64,000 nt of DNA from Ureibacillus yapensis (GTDB lineage Bacteria > Bacillota > Bacilli > Bacillales_A > Planococcaceae): the NCBI RefSeq assembly GCF_003515775.1, contig NZ_QWEI01000004.1, positions 1 through 64,000 on the forward strand, written 5' to 3'. The translations under genes were made by a program, and so were the position numbers. Numbering within the stretch: position 1 is the stretch's first letter; each line of letters begins with the position of its first letter. The notes below the pieces were generated by a model, which did no database searches, had not been told where the DNA came from, and saw only the letters and a program-made list of their open reading frames with translations. This document shows positions 35,625 to 43,937 of the stretch, piece after piece.

Positions 35625-36776
35625 ATGATGATTGAACAATTGCAGTCTGAACTAATCGAATATGCGAAGTCAATTGGAGTAGATAAAATCGGTTTTACGC
35701 ATGCCTCTCCTTTTCATGAAATGAAAAACCGGTTAAAACGCCAGCAGGAACTCCGTTTTCAATCAGGTTTTGAAGAATCGGATATTGAAAAAAGAACAGA
35801 GCCTTCGCTGCTTTTACATGGCGCAGAAAGCATCATTGCCATTGCCTTGGCCTATCCATCCAAAATGGAGGATGCCCCTGTTGGAAAGAAAGGGGCAAGG
35901 CGCGGCATTTTCGCCAGGGCCTCATGGGGAGTTGACTATCATGTGGCAGTGCGTGAACGGCTGACTTTAATAGAAGAGTGGCTAAAGGAGCGAGTTCCCG
36001 ATGTTCAACTAAAATCGATGGTGGATACCGGAGAACTGGTAGACCGTGCCGTCGCCGAACGGGCGGGAATCGGGTGGAGCGGGAAAAACTGCTCCATCAT
36101 CACACCTGAATTTGGTTCGTATGTTTATTTAGGTGAGATGATCACGAATATTCCATTCAAGCCGGATACCCCGATTGAGGATGAATGCGGTGACTGCAGA
36201 CTGTGTTTGGATGTTTGTCCAACGGGAGCGCTTGTTGAGGGAGGAAGGTTGAATGCACAACGCTGCGTCGCCTTCTTAACGCAAACAAAGGACTTTTTGC
36301 CGGATGAATTCCGCAAAGAGCTGGGCAATCGAATCTATGGATGCGACACGTGCCAAACGGTTTGCCCTAAAAATAAAGGGAAAGCCAATTGGATTCATGA
36401 AGAATTCAAGCCGGATCCCGAATTGGCAAAGCCGTTGCTTGTGCCGCTGCTGAAAGTGTCAAATAAAGAATTCAAGGCAAAATTTGGCTATATGTCGGGC
36501 TCATGGAGGGGCAAAAAGCCGATTCAGCGAAACGCGATTATTGCCTTGGCCCATTTTAAGGAACAAGCCGCCATTCCGGATCTAATCGAAGTGATGAACA
36601 AGGATGAACGTCCAGTGATGCGCGGCACGGCAGCATGGGCCATTGGTAAAATTGGCGGCCCGAATGCTGAAGAAGCCTTGCGGAAAGCTCTTGAATTGGA
36701 ACAAGATGCAAAAGTGCTTCTCGAAATTGAAAAAGGTCTTACATTGTTAACTGTTTCAAGTGAAATTAAAGAATAA
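35625..36776 (+). CDS. queG: epoxyqueuosine reductase
   Basis: A 383-residue iron-sulfur and cobalamin enzyme that makes queuosine from epoxyqueuosine in the wobble base of tRNA. Two ferredoxin-like 4Fe-4S motifs, CGDCRLCLDVCP and CDTCQTVCPK, lie in the middle. VDTGELVDRAVAERAGIGW is a strong QueG mark. HEAT-like repeats (RPVMRGTAAWAIGKIGG) form the C terminus, as in the long Bacillus form. ATG 35625 is used with AAGGAG 12 bases upstream; the TTG at 35613 is too close to that site. trmL, another tRNA anticodon modifier, follows after 15 bases. Confidence 0.93.
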   Translation: MMIEQLQSELIEYAKSIGVDKIGFTHASPFHEMKNRLKRQQELRFQSGFEESDIEKRTEPSLLLHGAESIIAIALAYPSKMEDAPVGKKGARRGIFARASWGVDYHVAVRERLTLIEEWLKERVPDVQLKSMVDTGELVDRAVAERAGIGWSGKNCSIITPEFGSYVYLGEMITNIPFKPDTPIEDECGDCRLCLDVCPTGALVEGGRLNAQRCVAFLTQTKDFLPDEFRKELGNRIYGCDTCQTVCPKNKGKANWIHEEFKPDPELAKPLLVPLLKVSNKEFKAKFGYMSGSWRGKKPIQRNAIIALAHFKEQAAIPDLIEVMNKDERPVMRGTAAWAIGKIGGPNAEEALRKALELEQDAKVLLEIEKGLTLLTVSSEIKE

Positions 36777-36791
36777 AGGGAAGTGTACGTT

Positions 36792-37265
36792 TTGCCATTG
36801 AATATTGTTTTATATCAACCTGAAATCCCAGCCAATACGGGAAACATCGCTCGTACATGCGCAGGAACAAATACATCGTTACACTTGATTCGCCCGCTCG
36901 GCTTTTCAACAGATGACAAAATGTTGAAACGTGCGGGTCTGGATTATTGGCATTCAGTGAATATCGTCTATCACGACAGCTTGGAGGATTTCCTCGAGTA
37001 CGCCAAAAATGGGGAGCTGTTCTTGATTGAAACGTACAGCGACGAGCCTTATTCGACTCATGACTTTAGTGATCGAGAGAAAGATATCTATTTTATGTTC
37101 GGGAAAGAAACGACTGGCTTACCCAAGGATTTCGCTTATGAACGCCGCGATAAATGCTTGCGCATTCCGCAAAGCGATAATATACGTTCATTGAATTTAT
37201 CGAACACGGCAGCAATCATTATTTACGAAGCATTGCGCCAACAGAATTTCCCTGGATTGAAGTAA
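36792..37265 (+). CDS. trmL: tRNA (cytidine/uridine-34-2'-O)-methyltransferase
   Basis: A 157-residue SPOUT methyltransferase that methylates the ribose of the wobble base in tRNA-Leu. Knot motifs: EIPANTGNIARTCA, LIRPLGFSTDDKMLKRAGLDYW, FGKETTGLPKD and IRSLNLSNTAAI. The start TTG at 36792 matches the family N terminus (xxLNIVLYQPEIP), and AAAGGGAAG is upstream; a GTG at 36783 overlaps that site. It is downstream of queG, so two modifiers of tRNA position 34 are co-transcribed. Confidence 0.93.
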   Translation: MPLNIVLYQPEIPANTGNIARTCAGTNTSLHLIRPLGFSTDDKMLKRAGLDYWHSVNIVYHDSLEDFLEYAKNGELFLIETYSDEPYSTHDFSDREKDIYFMFGKETTGLPKDFAYERRDKCLRIPQSDNIRSLNLSNTAAIIIYEALRQQNFPGLK

Positions 37266-37298
37266 TGGTGGGTAGGGGGATGTTGATGTAGGTTAGTT

Positions 37299-37339
37299 AT
37301 TGGACAAGCAACATGCTTTTTGAGAAAGAGTTGTCTAAT
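37299..37339. repeat. palindromic intergenic repeat, copy 1
   Basis: ATTGGACAA ... TTGTCTAAT with an internal GCAACATGC. Arms of 9 bases enclose about 23 bases. It is adjacent to a second copy. Confidence 0.6.
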
Positions 37340-37349
37340 GGAGCACAGT

Positions 37350-37391
37350 TATGGGACAGGCAACATGCCTTTTGATGAAAAGCTGTCCAAT
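37350..37391. repeat. palindromic intergenic repeat, copy 2
   Basis: TATGGGACAG ... CTGTCCAAT with the same internal CAACATGC and an AAAAG segment. A related copy is at 54662-54708. The two here may also act as the trmL terminator. Confidence 0.6.
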
Positions 37392-37482
37392 TAAACTCGC
37401 TGATGCCACAACTTTATCTCTTTTAGTAAAACTTGTCCCCAAACCACAAACACAATCACCCGCGAGTACCATTTAATCCATC

Positions 37483-37533
37483 AAAAAAAGCAACTCCCAA
37501 AGCCGTTTACCAACGGAAGCAGGAGTTGCTTTT
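37483..37533 (-). terminator. terminator of catE
   Basis: AAAAGCAACTCC / GGAGTTGCTTTT around a 24-base loop that itself folds (CCGTTTACCAACGG), with a T run on the minus strand. Confidence 0.85.
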
Positions 37534-37540
37534 AATTTAA

Positions 37541-38428
37541 TTATTCCCCGTCAAAAGTGAAAATGATGCGAATGCCGGATGGGTCTACAGTTGAGAAGGC
37601 TTGTGTGCCGCCGTATTTTGGTGCACCCTCAAATTGTTCCACTTTTGCGCCAAACTTGTTTAAGTTGGCTTTAATTTGTTCTGCTTGAGATTCATTGTCC
37701 AATACGACTGTAAAGGATTTTAAGCCGACGCCATTTTCTGGTACCGGTGTCCCGCCCAGGCTTTCCCAAGTATTCAATCCGATGTGGTGATGGTATTTGC
37801 CAGTTGAGATAAATAATGCCTGGCTGCCATAACGTGTTACGACTTCATAGCCCAATGCTTCCGTGTAAAACTTTTCTGTTTCCGCAAGGTTGGCTACAGA
37901 TAAATGGATATGGCCCATTACTGTTCCTTTTGGCAATCCATTCCATGTACCGTCAGCGTCAGCCAGCACGGATTGAACGTTCACTTGTTCTGTTGTCATA
38001 TATACATAACCTTTGTCGTCCCAGATCCAACCCTCTTCAGGACGGTCAGTGTATACTTCAATCCCGTTTCCATCTGGGTCGTTTAAGTAAAATGCTTCGC
38101 TCACATGGTGATCTCCGGCACCAACACGAACATTTTGCTGAATAATATTTTGAATGAAATTACCTAAATCCTTGCGTTTTGGAAGTAAAATTGCGAAATG
38201 ATACAATCCTGTTTGGCCACGGCGTAAACCTTGCGCATTAGGTACTTCTTCCAACGAAAGCAAACTTGTCGCTCCATCGAAAGTAAGGGCAGCCGTATTT
38301 TCCGTTTGCTCCAACACGGAGAATCCGATGACAGATTTATAAAATTCAATGGATTGTTGTAGATTCGATACTTTTATCTGAACATGAGAAACATACATAT
38401 TTGGTTTTTTATGAAAGTGTGTAGGCAT
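37541..38428 (-). CDS. catE: VOC-type ring-cleaving dioxygenase, catechol-2,3-dioxygenase (CatE) like
   Basis: A 295-residue extradiol dioxygenase built from two VOC modules. Metal ligands fit H in VMGHIHLSV, H in KYHHHIGLN and a glutamate in the last module; the first module is VSHVQIKVSNLQQSIEFY. B. subtilis CatE (about 285 residues) opens catechol rings and protects against catechol and quinone stress. AAAGGAGG lies 8 bases before the ATG. The gene stands alone with a palindromic operator upstream, as for MarR/DUF24-controlled thiol-stress genes. Confidence 0.85.
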   Translation of the reverse strand: MPTHFHKKPNMYVSHVQIKVSNLQQSIEFYKSVIGFSVLEQTENTAALTFDGATSLLSLEEVPNAQGLRRGQTGLYHFAILLPKRKDLGNFIQNIIQQNVRVGAGDHHVSEAFYLNDPDGNGIEVYTDRPEEGWIWDDKGYVYMTTEQVNVQSVLADADGTWNGLPKGTVMGHIHLSVANLAETEKFYTEALGYEVVTRYGSQALFISTGKYHHHIGLNTWESLGGTPVPENGVGLKSFTVVLDNESQAEQIKANLNKFGAKVEQFEGAPKYGGTQAFSTVDPSGIRIIFTFDGE

Positions 38429-38461
38429 AGTATTGCCTCCTTTAGTTATTTTAAATAATCA

Positions 38462-38482
38462 ACTTACTTTATGTAACTAAGT
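38462..38482 (-). promoter_or_regulatory. palindromic operator candidate before catE
   Basis: ACTTACTT-TATGT-AACTAAGT: a 21-base inverted repeat with one mismatch, 34 bases upstream of the start codon. Size and position fit a winged-helix (MarR/DUF24, YodB- or CatR-like) repressor site. Confidence 0.5.
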
Positions 38483-38551
38483 ATATTTTTAAAAGCAAAT
38501 ATTGTCAAGCGGTTTATTATTGGGATACCCTTTCTTTACATATTCATACAT

Positions 38552-38580
38552 AAAAAAGACCGGAATTGCATCCGGCCTTT
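38552..38580 (-). terminator. terminator of the 30-residue membrane peptide gene
   Basis: On the minus strand GGCCGGA-TGCAA-TTCCGGTC, followed by TTTTTT. Confidence 0.88.
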
Positions 38581-38588
38581 TGTCTTGA

Positions 38589-38681
38589 TTATTTTTCCGA
38601 TGTATAATCGCCTTCATAACCAGCAGTAAACATCGCGATCAAGAACGCTGCTGTAACACCAAGAATTAATACTAAACCCAT
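38589..38681 (-). CDS. 30-residue single-span membrane peptide
   Basis: Behind GGAGGATA (5-6 bases), an ATG opens MGLVLILGVTAAFLIAMFTA, then an acidic tail GYEGDYTSEK. This is one membrane helix with a short polar end. It has its own terminator, so it is a full transcription unit. Size and shape recall small subunits or regulators of membrane complexes (for example CydS-like peptides), but I do not recognise a family. It converges on nothing and is followed by catE sequence on the same strand. Confidence 0.7.
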   Translation of the reverse strand: MGLVLILGVTAAFLIAMFTAGYEGDYTSEK

Positions 38682-38820
38682 GGAAGTATCCTCCTTCGCG
38701 TAGTGAATCTCTTAAATAAGTATAGCTTAATTAGAAAAACTTTACTATATCAATTTCTAAATATAGGCAGATTCATTTCTATATATTAGGGAATAATGAT
38801 AAAAAAAGGAGGTTGATATT

Positions 38821-39000
38821 ATGGGGAAAGATAAAAATATCATGAGTGGAACAATGGCCAATAATATGGAAGACTTAACCTTTTTGGGAAAGCAAATGGA
38901 ACGGATGCGTGACGGTTCACAGCTTGAAGAAGATGATCGTTTCCCGGATCCTATTCAATTTGATGAACAAGATCATGATAAAGAGGAAAAGCGCAAATAA
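38821..39000 (+). CDS. small acidic protein of unknown function (59 residues)
   Basis: AAAGGAGG lies 7 bases before the ATG. The 59-residue product begins MGKDKNIMSGTMANNMEDLT, continues LGKQMERMRDG and ends in a strongly charged tail (EQDHDKEEKRK). It is probably helical and soluble. I do not recognise the family; its conserved-looking N terminus and excellent ribosome binding site argue that it is real. Confidence 0.7.
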   Translation: MGKDKNIMSGTMANNMEDLTFLGKQMERMRDGSQLEEDDRFPDPIQFDEQDHDKEEKRK

Positions 39001-39136
39001 TTGAAAGAGCTGACGCCGGCAAGGGTCAGCATACATAATATGCAATTGAGCAATTTTGGAAATTAAGGTTGTTATGTTTAGTATCTTTTATTTATTTCGT
39101 CGTATAATGAAAGAATAAAAGATAGGAGTGAGACAA

Positions 39137-39970
39137 TTGACAGTAAAGATTCCATCAAAAACCTTGGCAAATGGAGTGAAAATGCCTTATTTAGGCCTTG
39201 GTGTCTATAAAATGACGGAACGAGAAGAAGCAATTCAAGCAATGGTAAAGGCGATTGAAACAGGTTATCGCGCCATTGACACGGCTGCGCTTTATCACAA
39301 TGAAGAAGAAGTGGGAGAAGCGATTCGCAGCTCGAATGTGTCTCGGGAAGAGATATTTGTCACAACAAAAGTGTGGAACTCCGATCAAGGATATGACGAG
39401 ACGCTGCGTGCTTTTGAGACTTCTTTAAAAAAGCTTGGACTGGAATACCTGGATTTATATTTAACACACTGGCCGGTAGAAGAGAAATTTGTGGACACGT
39501 ATCGTGCCATTGAGCGTTTATATGAAGAAAAGTTAATCCGTGTACCGGGTGTATCGAATCACCACGCACATCATCTTGAAAAATTGTTTGCCAAGGCAAA
39601 TGTAAAACCAATGGTAAACCAAGTTGAATTGCATCCCTATCTTTCACAAGAAGAATTGCGTGCATTCTGTGCGGAAAACGAAATTGCCGTAACAGCCTGG
39701 TCGCCATTAGGCCGCGGTGTTGTCCTCGAGAATGAATCCATCAAAGCAATTGCGAAAGAGGCTGGAAAGACAGCTGCTCAGGTTGTACTGCGCTGGCACT
39801 ATCAGCATGATATACTTACGATTCCAAAATCCGTGACGCCTAGCCGCATTGAAGAAAACAGCCAAATTTTCGATTTTGAGCTTTCGGCAGAACAGATGAC
39901 ACGCCTCGATCAGGTAAATAAAAATCAACGATTTGGCCAAAATCCTGACAACTTCAGCTTTGACTTTTAA
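39137..39970 (+). CDS. aldo/keto reductase
   Basis: A 277-residue NADPH-dependent AKR (YvgN/YtbE-like). Catalytic tetrad: D in AIDTAALY, Y in LYHNEEEVG, K in VTTKVWNSD, H in LTHWP. IPKSVTPSRIEEN binds the cofactor. Bacillus homologues reduce glyoxal and methylglyoxal. The TTG at 39137 is 8 bases after AGGAG; a GTG at 39128 overlaps that site. It is a single gene with its own terminator. Confidence 0.92.
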   Translation: MTVKIPSKTLANGVKMPYLGLGVYKMTEREEAIQAMVKAIETGYRAIDTAALYHNEEEVGEAIRSSNVSREEIFVTTKVWNSDQGYDETLRAFETSLKKLGLEYLDLYLTHWPVEEKFVDTYRAIERLYEEKLIRVPGVSNHHAHHLEKLFAKANVKPMVNQVELHPYLSQEELRAFCAENEIAVTAWSPLGRGVVLENESIKAIAKEAGKTAAQVVLRWHYQHDILTIPKSVTPSRIEENSQIFDFELSAEQMTRLDQVNKNQRFGQNPDNFSFDF

Positions 39971-39976
39971 TCAATA

Positions 39977-40009
39977 AATACCAGGTACAGATCTGTACCT
40001 GGTATTTTT
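39977..40009. terminator. bidirectional terminator
   Basis: Perfect 14-base arms AATACCAGGTACAG / CTGTACCTGGTATT with a two-base centre, then T5. Shared by the converging reductase and pseudouridine synthase genes. Confidence 0.92.
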
Positions 40010-40012
40010 CAC

Positions 40013-40852
40013 TTATTGCTTGTCAGAAACAAGGATTCTTTTGTTTAAAAAAGGATGCTCGAATTCCAAGCTGATTGCATGGAGTTCATAGTCGCCTGAA
40101 GATGTTTTTCTGGCGTCATACATTGTGTCGCCCACGATGGGATGGCCGATATGAGCCATATGAACACGGATTTGATGGGTACGTCCGGTTTCGAGCACGA
40201 GATGGACAAGGCATGTTCCCTTAAAACGTTTAACTACTTCAAAATGGGTAACGGCATGCTGCCCGTATTTAGAGACAACACGGCGAGTCGCATGATGGCG
40301 ATCTCTTCCAATCGCCGCATTGATTGTTCCGCTGTCCTGGTGGATATTGCCCTGAACCTCGGCTTCATATGTCCGAATGATGGATTTTTCTTCAATCATG
40401 CGGTCGAATATTGACTTGGCGATCGGGTGCTTTGCTACTAATAACAATCCTTTTGTTCCGCGGTCTAACCGATGAACATGCTCTGCGTATTGGCCGCCGT
40501 TTGCAAGAATATGGGCCATCACATGATTCATGCAAGTGCCATCGTCCCGTTCATCATTCGGATGGGTCGCCATTCCTTTGGGCTTGGAAACGATCAGGCA
40601 GTGTTCATCTTCATATCGAATCGAAAGTTCACAGCTTGAGGCAGGTTTATAGTTAGAAGCTGGAATTTCATGGTGAAAGGTTAACCTAGTGCCTACACGT
40701 AAAGGGTCTTTCCACATCGCCGGTGTCCCATCTTGTAAAGTAATGGCTTTGGCCATTCGCAGCTCATGCACCGTCTTTTTCCCAAGACGCCATTTCACAC
40801 GCAATAACTCTTCTATCGTCAATCCTTCTTGAATGATTTCGTAGTGGAACAT
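40013..40852 (-). CDS. RluA-family pseudouridine synthase
   Basis: A 279-residue enzyme that isomerises uridine in rRNA or tRNA. The catalytic aspartate is in VHRLDRGTKGLLL. IVSKPKGMATHP, ETGRTHQIRVHMAHIGHPI and GDTMYD are family motifs. An S4-like N-terminal region of about 80 residues lies before the catalytic part. It resembles Bacillus YjbO/YlyB-type paralogues; the target uridine cannot be told. It is a single gene. Confidence 0.9.
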   Translation of the reverse strand: MFHYEIIQEGLTIEELLRVKWRLGKKTVHELRMAKAITLQDGTPAMWKDPLRVGTRLTFHHEIPASNYKPASSCELSIRYEDEHCLIVSKPKGMATHPNDERDDGTCMNHVMAHILANGGQYAEHVHRLDRGTKGLLLVAKHPIAKSIFDRMIEEKSIIRTYEAEVQGNIHQDSGTINAAIGRDRHHATRRVVSKYGQHAVTHFEVVKRFKGTCLVHLVLETGRTHQIRVHMAHIGHPIVGDTMYDARKTSSGDYELHAISLEFEHPFLNKRILVSDKQ

Positions 40853-40899
40853 ATTTTACCTCCGTTTATAACTTGTTTTTTCGCTCCTGCTGTAAATAT

Positions 40900-40936
40900 A
40901 AAAATAATCGTGTCCATGCAAGAACACGATTATTTC
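40900..40936. terminator. bidirectional terminator
   Basis: AAAATAATCGTGT / AACACGATTATTT with the loop CCATGCAAG. Mainly for the thioredoxin-like gene on the minus strand. Confidence 0.85.
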
Positions 40937-40948
40937 TTTAACCACTTA

Positions 40949-41419
40949 TTATTTAACTTGCCCCAAGAAATCATAAATGACATCTGTATCTTGAGAATAA
41001 TCGCCAACAATTCGATTTACTTCTTTTCCATCGTTAAAATAGATTAAAGTTGGTGTCGCTTCTATGTTGTAGTCAGTCCATCCTTGCTCATACTCCAGAA
41101 TGTTTAACTGATCTACCTGTACACCGACTTCATCTGCAATCGGCATAAGGGCAGGAGTCATTTTTTGGCAGTGGGGACATTCAGGACTGAACATATAGGC
41201 TACAACTGGTTCGCCTGTAGCAATTTTTTCCTCCAGCGCTTCTGGCAAGATAATGTTTTGATAGTTTTCATCATCCAGCAAATCAATTGTAGATTGTCTT
41301 AAATCGTCTGTACCATAAGGGTTATTCGCCAGTTTATCTTCATTTGACATATTGGTAAGAATGATAATGCCCACGAAAAGTACAACCACAATTGCACCGA
41401 TAATTCCTAATTTTTTCAT
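40949..41419 (-). CDS. membrane-anchored thioredoxin-fold protein (BdbC partner)
   Basis: A 156-residue protein with one N-terminal membrane helix (residues 4-22) and an extracytoplasmic thioredoxin domain. Active site C81-P-H-C84 (SPECPHCQKM) and the cis-proline loop ATPTLIYF. CPHC is the DsbA-type redox motif. Its start overlaps the stop of bdbC by one base (TAATG), so the two are translated together and probably form an oxidase pair, with BdbC re-oxidising this protein. It is shorter than typical BdbD, lacking the helical insert. Confidence 0.87.
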   Translation of the reverse strand: MKKLGIIGAIVVVLFVGIIILTNMSNEDKLANNPYGTDDLRQSTIDLLDDENYQNIILPEALEEKIATGEPVVAYMFSPECPHCQKMTPALMPIADEVGVQVDQLNILEYEQGWTDYNIEATPTLIYFNDGKEVNRIVGDYSQDTDVIYDFLGQVK

Positions 41420-41844
41420 TATTTTTCCTCCTTTAAAACTTTCAACATATAGAAACTAGTTATAGCAATCAATAGAAAAGCAGTTCCAGCCAAAAATGGA
41501 ATGGTGATAAATCCTAGCCAGTTAATATATTGGCCTGTGCATGGAACTCGTCCACAGGCAGGGGCAGATTCAGAAAGGAAGTCCAGTTTTTGAATTCCGT
41601 AGTGATAAAGTGAAATGCTTCCGCCAATAATTGAAAAGACCGCAGTTGTTACGGCGATGCGCGCGTTTTTTTGTATGTATGCTACCGTAGTGATTATAAG
41701 AATTGGGTACATCAGGATCCTTTGATACCAGCATAGTTCACAGGGCTCGTAGCCGCGAACTTCTGAAAAATATAGGGAACCAAGTGTTGCTATCAATGAT
41801 ACGAGCCATAGAAATAGCAAACTATTCTCTAGTTTTTTATTCAT
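41419..41844 (-). CDS. bdbC: DsbB/BdbC-family disulfide oxidoreductase
   Basis: A 141-residue membrane protein with four helices. First redox pair C35-E-L-C38 (YEPCELCWYQRILMYP, a BdbC signature) and second pair C97/C102 (ACGRVPC). It passes electrons from a secreted thiol oxidase to quinones and so supports disulfide formation in exported proteins, including the competence pseudopilin in Bacillus. GGAGATGCAAA precedes the ATG. Confidence 0.92.
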   Translation of the reverse strand: MNKKLENSLLFLWLVSLIATLGSLYFSEVRGYEPCELCWYQRILMYPILIITTVAYIQKNARIAVTTAVFSIIGGSISLYHYGIQKLDFLSESAPACGRVPCTGQYINWLGFITIPFLAGTAFLLIAITSFYMLKVLKEEK

Positions 41845-42117
41845 TTTGCATCTCCTAAAAAATCGATTTTAACTGCCATTATGATTATAGATTGTCCATA
41901 GGTAGAAGTAAATTATTCTGAATTGGAAATATTTTATTCTGATATTATCTTCATTATACAAGCAAAGTCATAATAGGTCAGTGCGATATTTAACTCCCCT
42001 TTCAATTAGAACTTTTCATTCAAAAGTATGAGACAGAGAACAATGCGGAAAAGCGGTGTTCAATGATATGATAAATGTAAGAAATAGCATGTAAATTAAG
42101 TTTGAGGTGACGCAAGG

Positions 42118-43233
42118 TTGGCAGTAAACGATCATTCCAACATTACCATTTTAAAAGAAATCGCTGAGTTATTAAATGAAGAAACAGACTTGATTCCGAT
42201 GCTGAAAGGTGCATTGTGCAAGTTTTTATCCGGCACAAACTTTGAAACCGGATGGATTTTCTTTATAGATGAAAGAGGGAAAATCGAGTTGGTGGCTCAT
42301 GAAAATTTGCCTGATGCATTGACGTTCAACAACTGCCAACATTTGGAAAAAGGTGGCTGCTGGTGTGTATCACGTTATCGCAACAATCAATTGAAAAAGG
42401 CATCCAATATTATTGAGTGCCAGCGCATTGAGGCTGCCATCCAGTCGAAAACCGGCGATCATGCAAATATAACGCATCACGCAACAGTGCCGCTTCAATC
42501 AGGAGATGAACGATTTGGCCTGTTGAATGTTGCTTCACCGAATACAGTGAAATTTTCGGAAGAAGAACTGGAATTGCTGGAATCCGTTGCGTTTCAGATG
42601 GGGTCAGCCATCAAACGCATCAATCTAACAAAGCAAGAGCAAAAACTTGCGCTGGTTCAAGAAAGGAATCGACTTGCCCGCGATTTGCATGACTCGGTGA
42701 ACCAATTGTTGTTTTCCGTGACGTTGACATCCCGTGCAGGAATCGAAATGACCGACAATCAAAATGTAAAGGAAACGTTCAAGGAAATTCAACAGCTCAC
42801 ACAATCTGCTTTAACCGAAATGCGTGCACTAATCTGGCAACTTCGTCCACAAGGATTGGAAAGCGGATTACTGGAAGCAATCAAAGCTTATGCAGAAATG
42901 TTGAATACTCAATTGACCGTCAATGTTTCGGGCGTCATTCAGTTTCCATCTCGGGTGGAAGAAACATTATTCCGGATTTCGCAGGAAGCTCTGAATAATA
43001 TAAGAAAACACGCAGGTGTTCAGGAAGCGATTATTTATATGACGGTTACGCAGACCGATATTTTACTTGTTATAAAAGATGAGGGAAGAGGGTTTGTCAT
43101 CGATCCTGAAAAAAGCCTTCCTTCCATGGGATTGCAATCGATTCAAGATCGTGCATCGGCTTTGGGAGGTACGGCAGATTGGGTGAGCGAAATCGGAAAA
43201 GGGACGGAGCTTTTGATTCGTTTGCCATATTAG
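42118..43233 (+). CDS. GAF-domain sensor kinase with four-cysteine motif (AirS/YhcS/YhcY-like)
   Basis: A 371-residue soluble HisKA_3 (NarX/DegS type) kinase. GAF domain, residues 10-165. Phosphoacceptor H191 in ARDLHDSVNQLLFS. C-terminal ATPase with LFRISQEALNNIRKHAG and IQDRASALGG. The GAF domain holds four cysteines (C73, C81, C83, C101), in the C-x7-C-x-C-x17-C arrangement. This closely resembles staphylococcal AirS/YhcS, where such cysteines hold a redox-active 2Fe-2S cluster. There is no membrane segment, so the signal is cytoplasmic. The start is TTG, with GAGGTGA 7 bases upstream. The regulator gene follows after 13 bases. Confidence 0.85.
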   Translation: MAVNDHSNITILKEIAELLNEETDLIPMLKGALCKFLSGTNFETGWIFFIDERGKIELVAHENLPDALTFNNCQHLEKGGCWCVSRYRNNQLKKASNIIECQRIEAAIQSKTGDHANITHHATVPLQSGDERFGLLNVASPNTVKFSEEELELLESVAFQMGSAIKRINLTKQEQKLALVQERNRLARDLHDSVNQLLFSVTLTSRAGIEMTDNQNVKETFKEIQQLTQSALTEMRALIWQLRPQGLESGLLEAIKAYAEMLNTQLTVNVSGVIQFPSRVEETLFRISQEALNNIRKHAGVQEAIIYMTVTQTDILLVIKDEGRGFVIDPEKSLPSMGLQSIQDRASALGGTADWVSEIGKGTELLIRLPY

Positions 43234-43246
43234 GGGGGAAGAATAA

Positions 43247-43903
43247 ATGATTCGAGTCTTGATAGCGGATGACCACCATGTGGTTCGCCGTGGGTTGCTT
43301 TTCTTTTTGAAAACCCAAAAAGATATCGAGGTAGTCGGAGAAGCAAAAAATGGGGTGGAAGCTGTTGAGCTGTCGGCTGCTTTAAAGCCTGATATTGTCT
43401 TGATGGACTTGGTTATGCCTGAAATGGATGGAATCCAGGCAACTAAGCAGATTAAAACGAAATGGCCGGACATTCATATTTTAATGTTAACCAGCTTTTC
43501 GGACAAAGACCATGTGCTGCCGGCCATTCAAGCCGGAGCTGCAGGTTATCAATTAAAAGATATTGAGCCGGATGAACTGGTTAACTCGATTCGGCAAATT
43601 ATTAAAGGAGAGCATATCCTCCATCCTGCTGCTACCACTCAATTGGAAGAAACACTCCGGGAAGAAGAGAATTTGCCGCATGTCAAAAATCCGCTGACTC
43701 CTAGAGAAAGGGATGTATTGGCGGAACTGACAAAAGGAAAAAGCAACCGTGAAATTGCTTCCTCTTTATTTGTGACTGAGAAAACGGTAAAAACGCATAT
43801 TTCCAACATCTTCGCGAAATTGGAAGTACAGGACCGCACCCAGGCTGCTTTATATGCAGTGAAGCATGGTCTAACTGAAGGCAGCGGGGAGGAAAATAAG
43901 TAA
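43247..43903 (+). CDS. NarL/LuxR-family response regulator (AirR/YhcZ-like)
   Basis: A 218-residue DNA-binding regulator. Receiver domain 1-120 with D54 in IVLMDLVMPEMDG. LuxR-type helix-turn-helix 150-210: LTPRERDVLAELTKGKSNRE, then VTEKTVKTHISNIFAKL. It is the cognate partner of the kinase just upstream. GGGGGGAAG precedes the ATG. By analogy to AirR it may adjust respiration or redox genes; that is inference. Confidence 0.9.
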   Translation: MIRVLIADDHHVVRRGLLFFLKTQKDIEVVGEAKNGVEAVELSAALKPDIVLMDLVMPEMDGIQATKQIKTKWPDIHILMLTSFSDKDHVLPAIQAGAAGYQLKDIEPDELVNSIRQIIKGEHILHPAATTQLEETLREEENLPHVKNPLTPRERDVLAELTKGKSNREIASSLFVTEKTVKTHISNIFAKLEVQDRTQAALYAVKHGLTEGSGEENK

Positions 43904-43905
43904 AG

Positions 43906-43933
43906 GACGCTTGAAAATACAAGCGTCTTTTTA
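43906..43933 (+). terminator. terminator of the two-component operon
   Basis: GACGCTTG / CAAGCGTC with a short loop, then T5. Confidence 0.88.
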
Positions 43934-43937
43934 TGTT

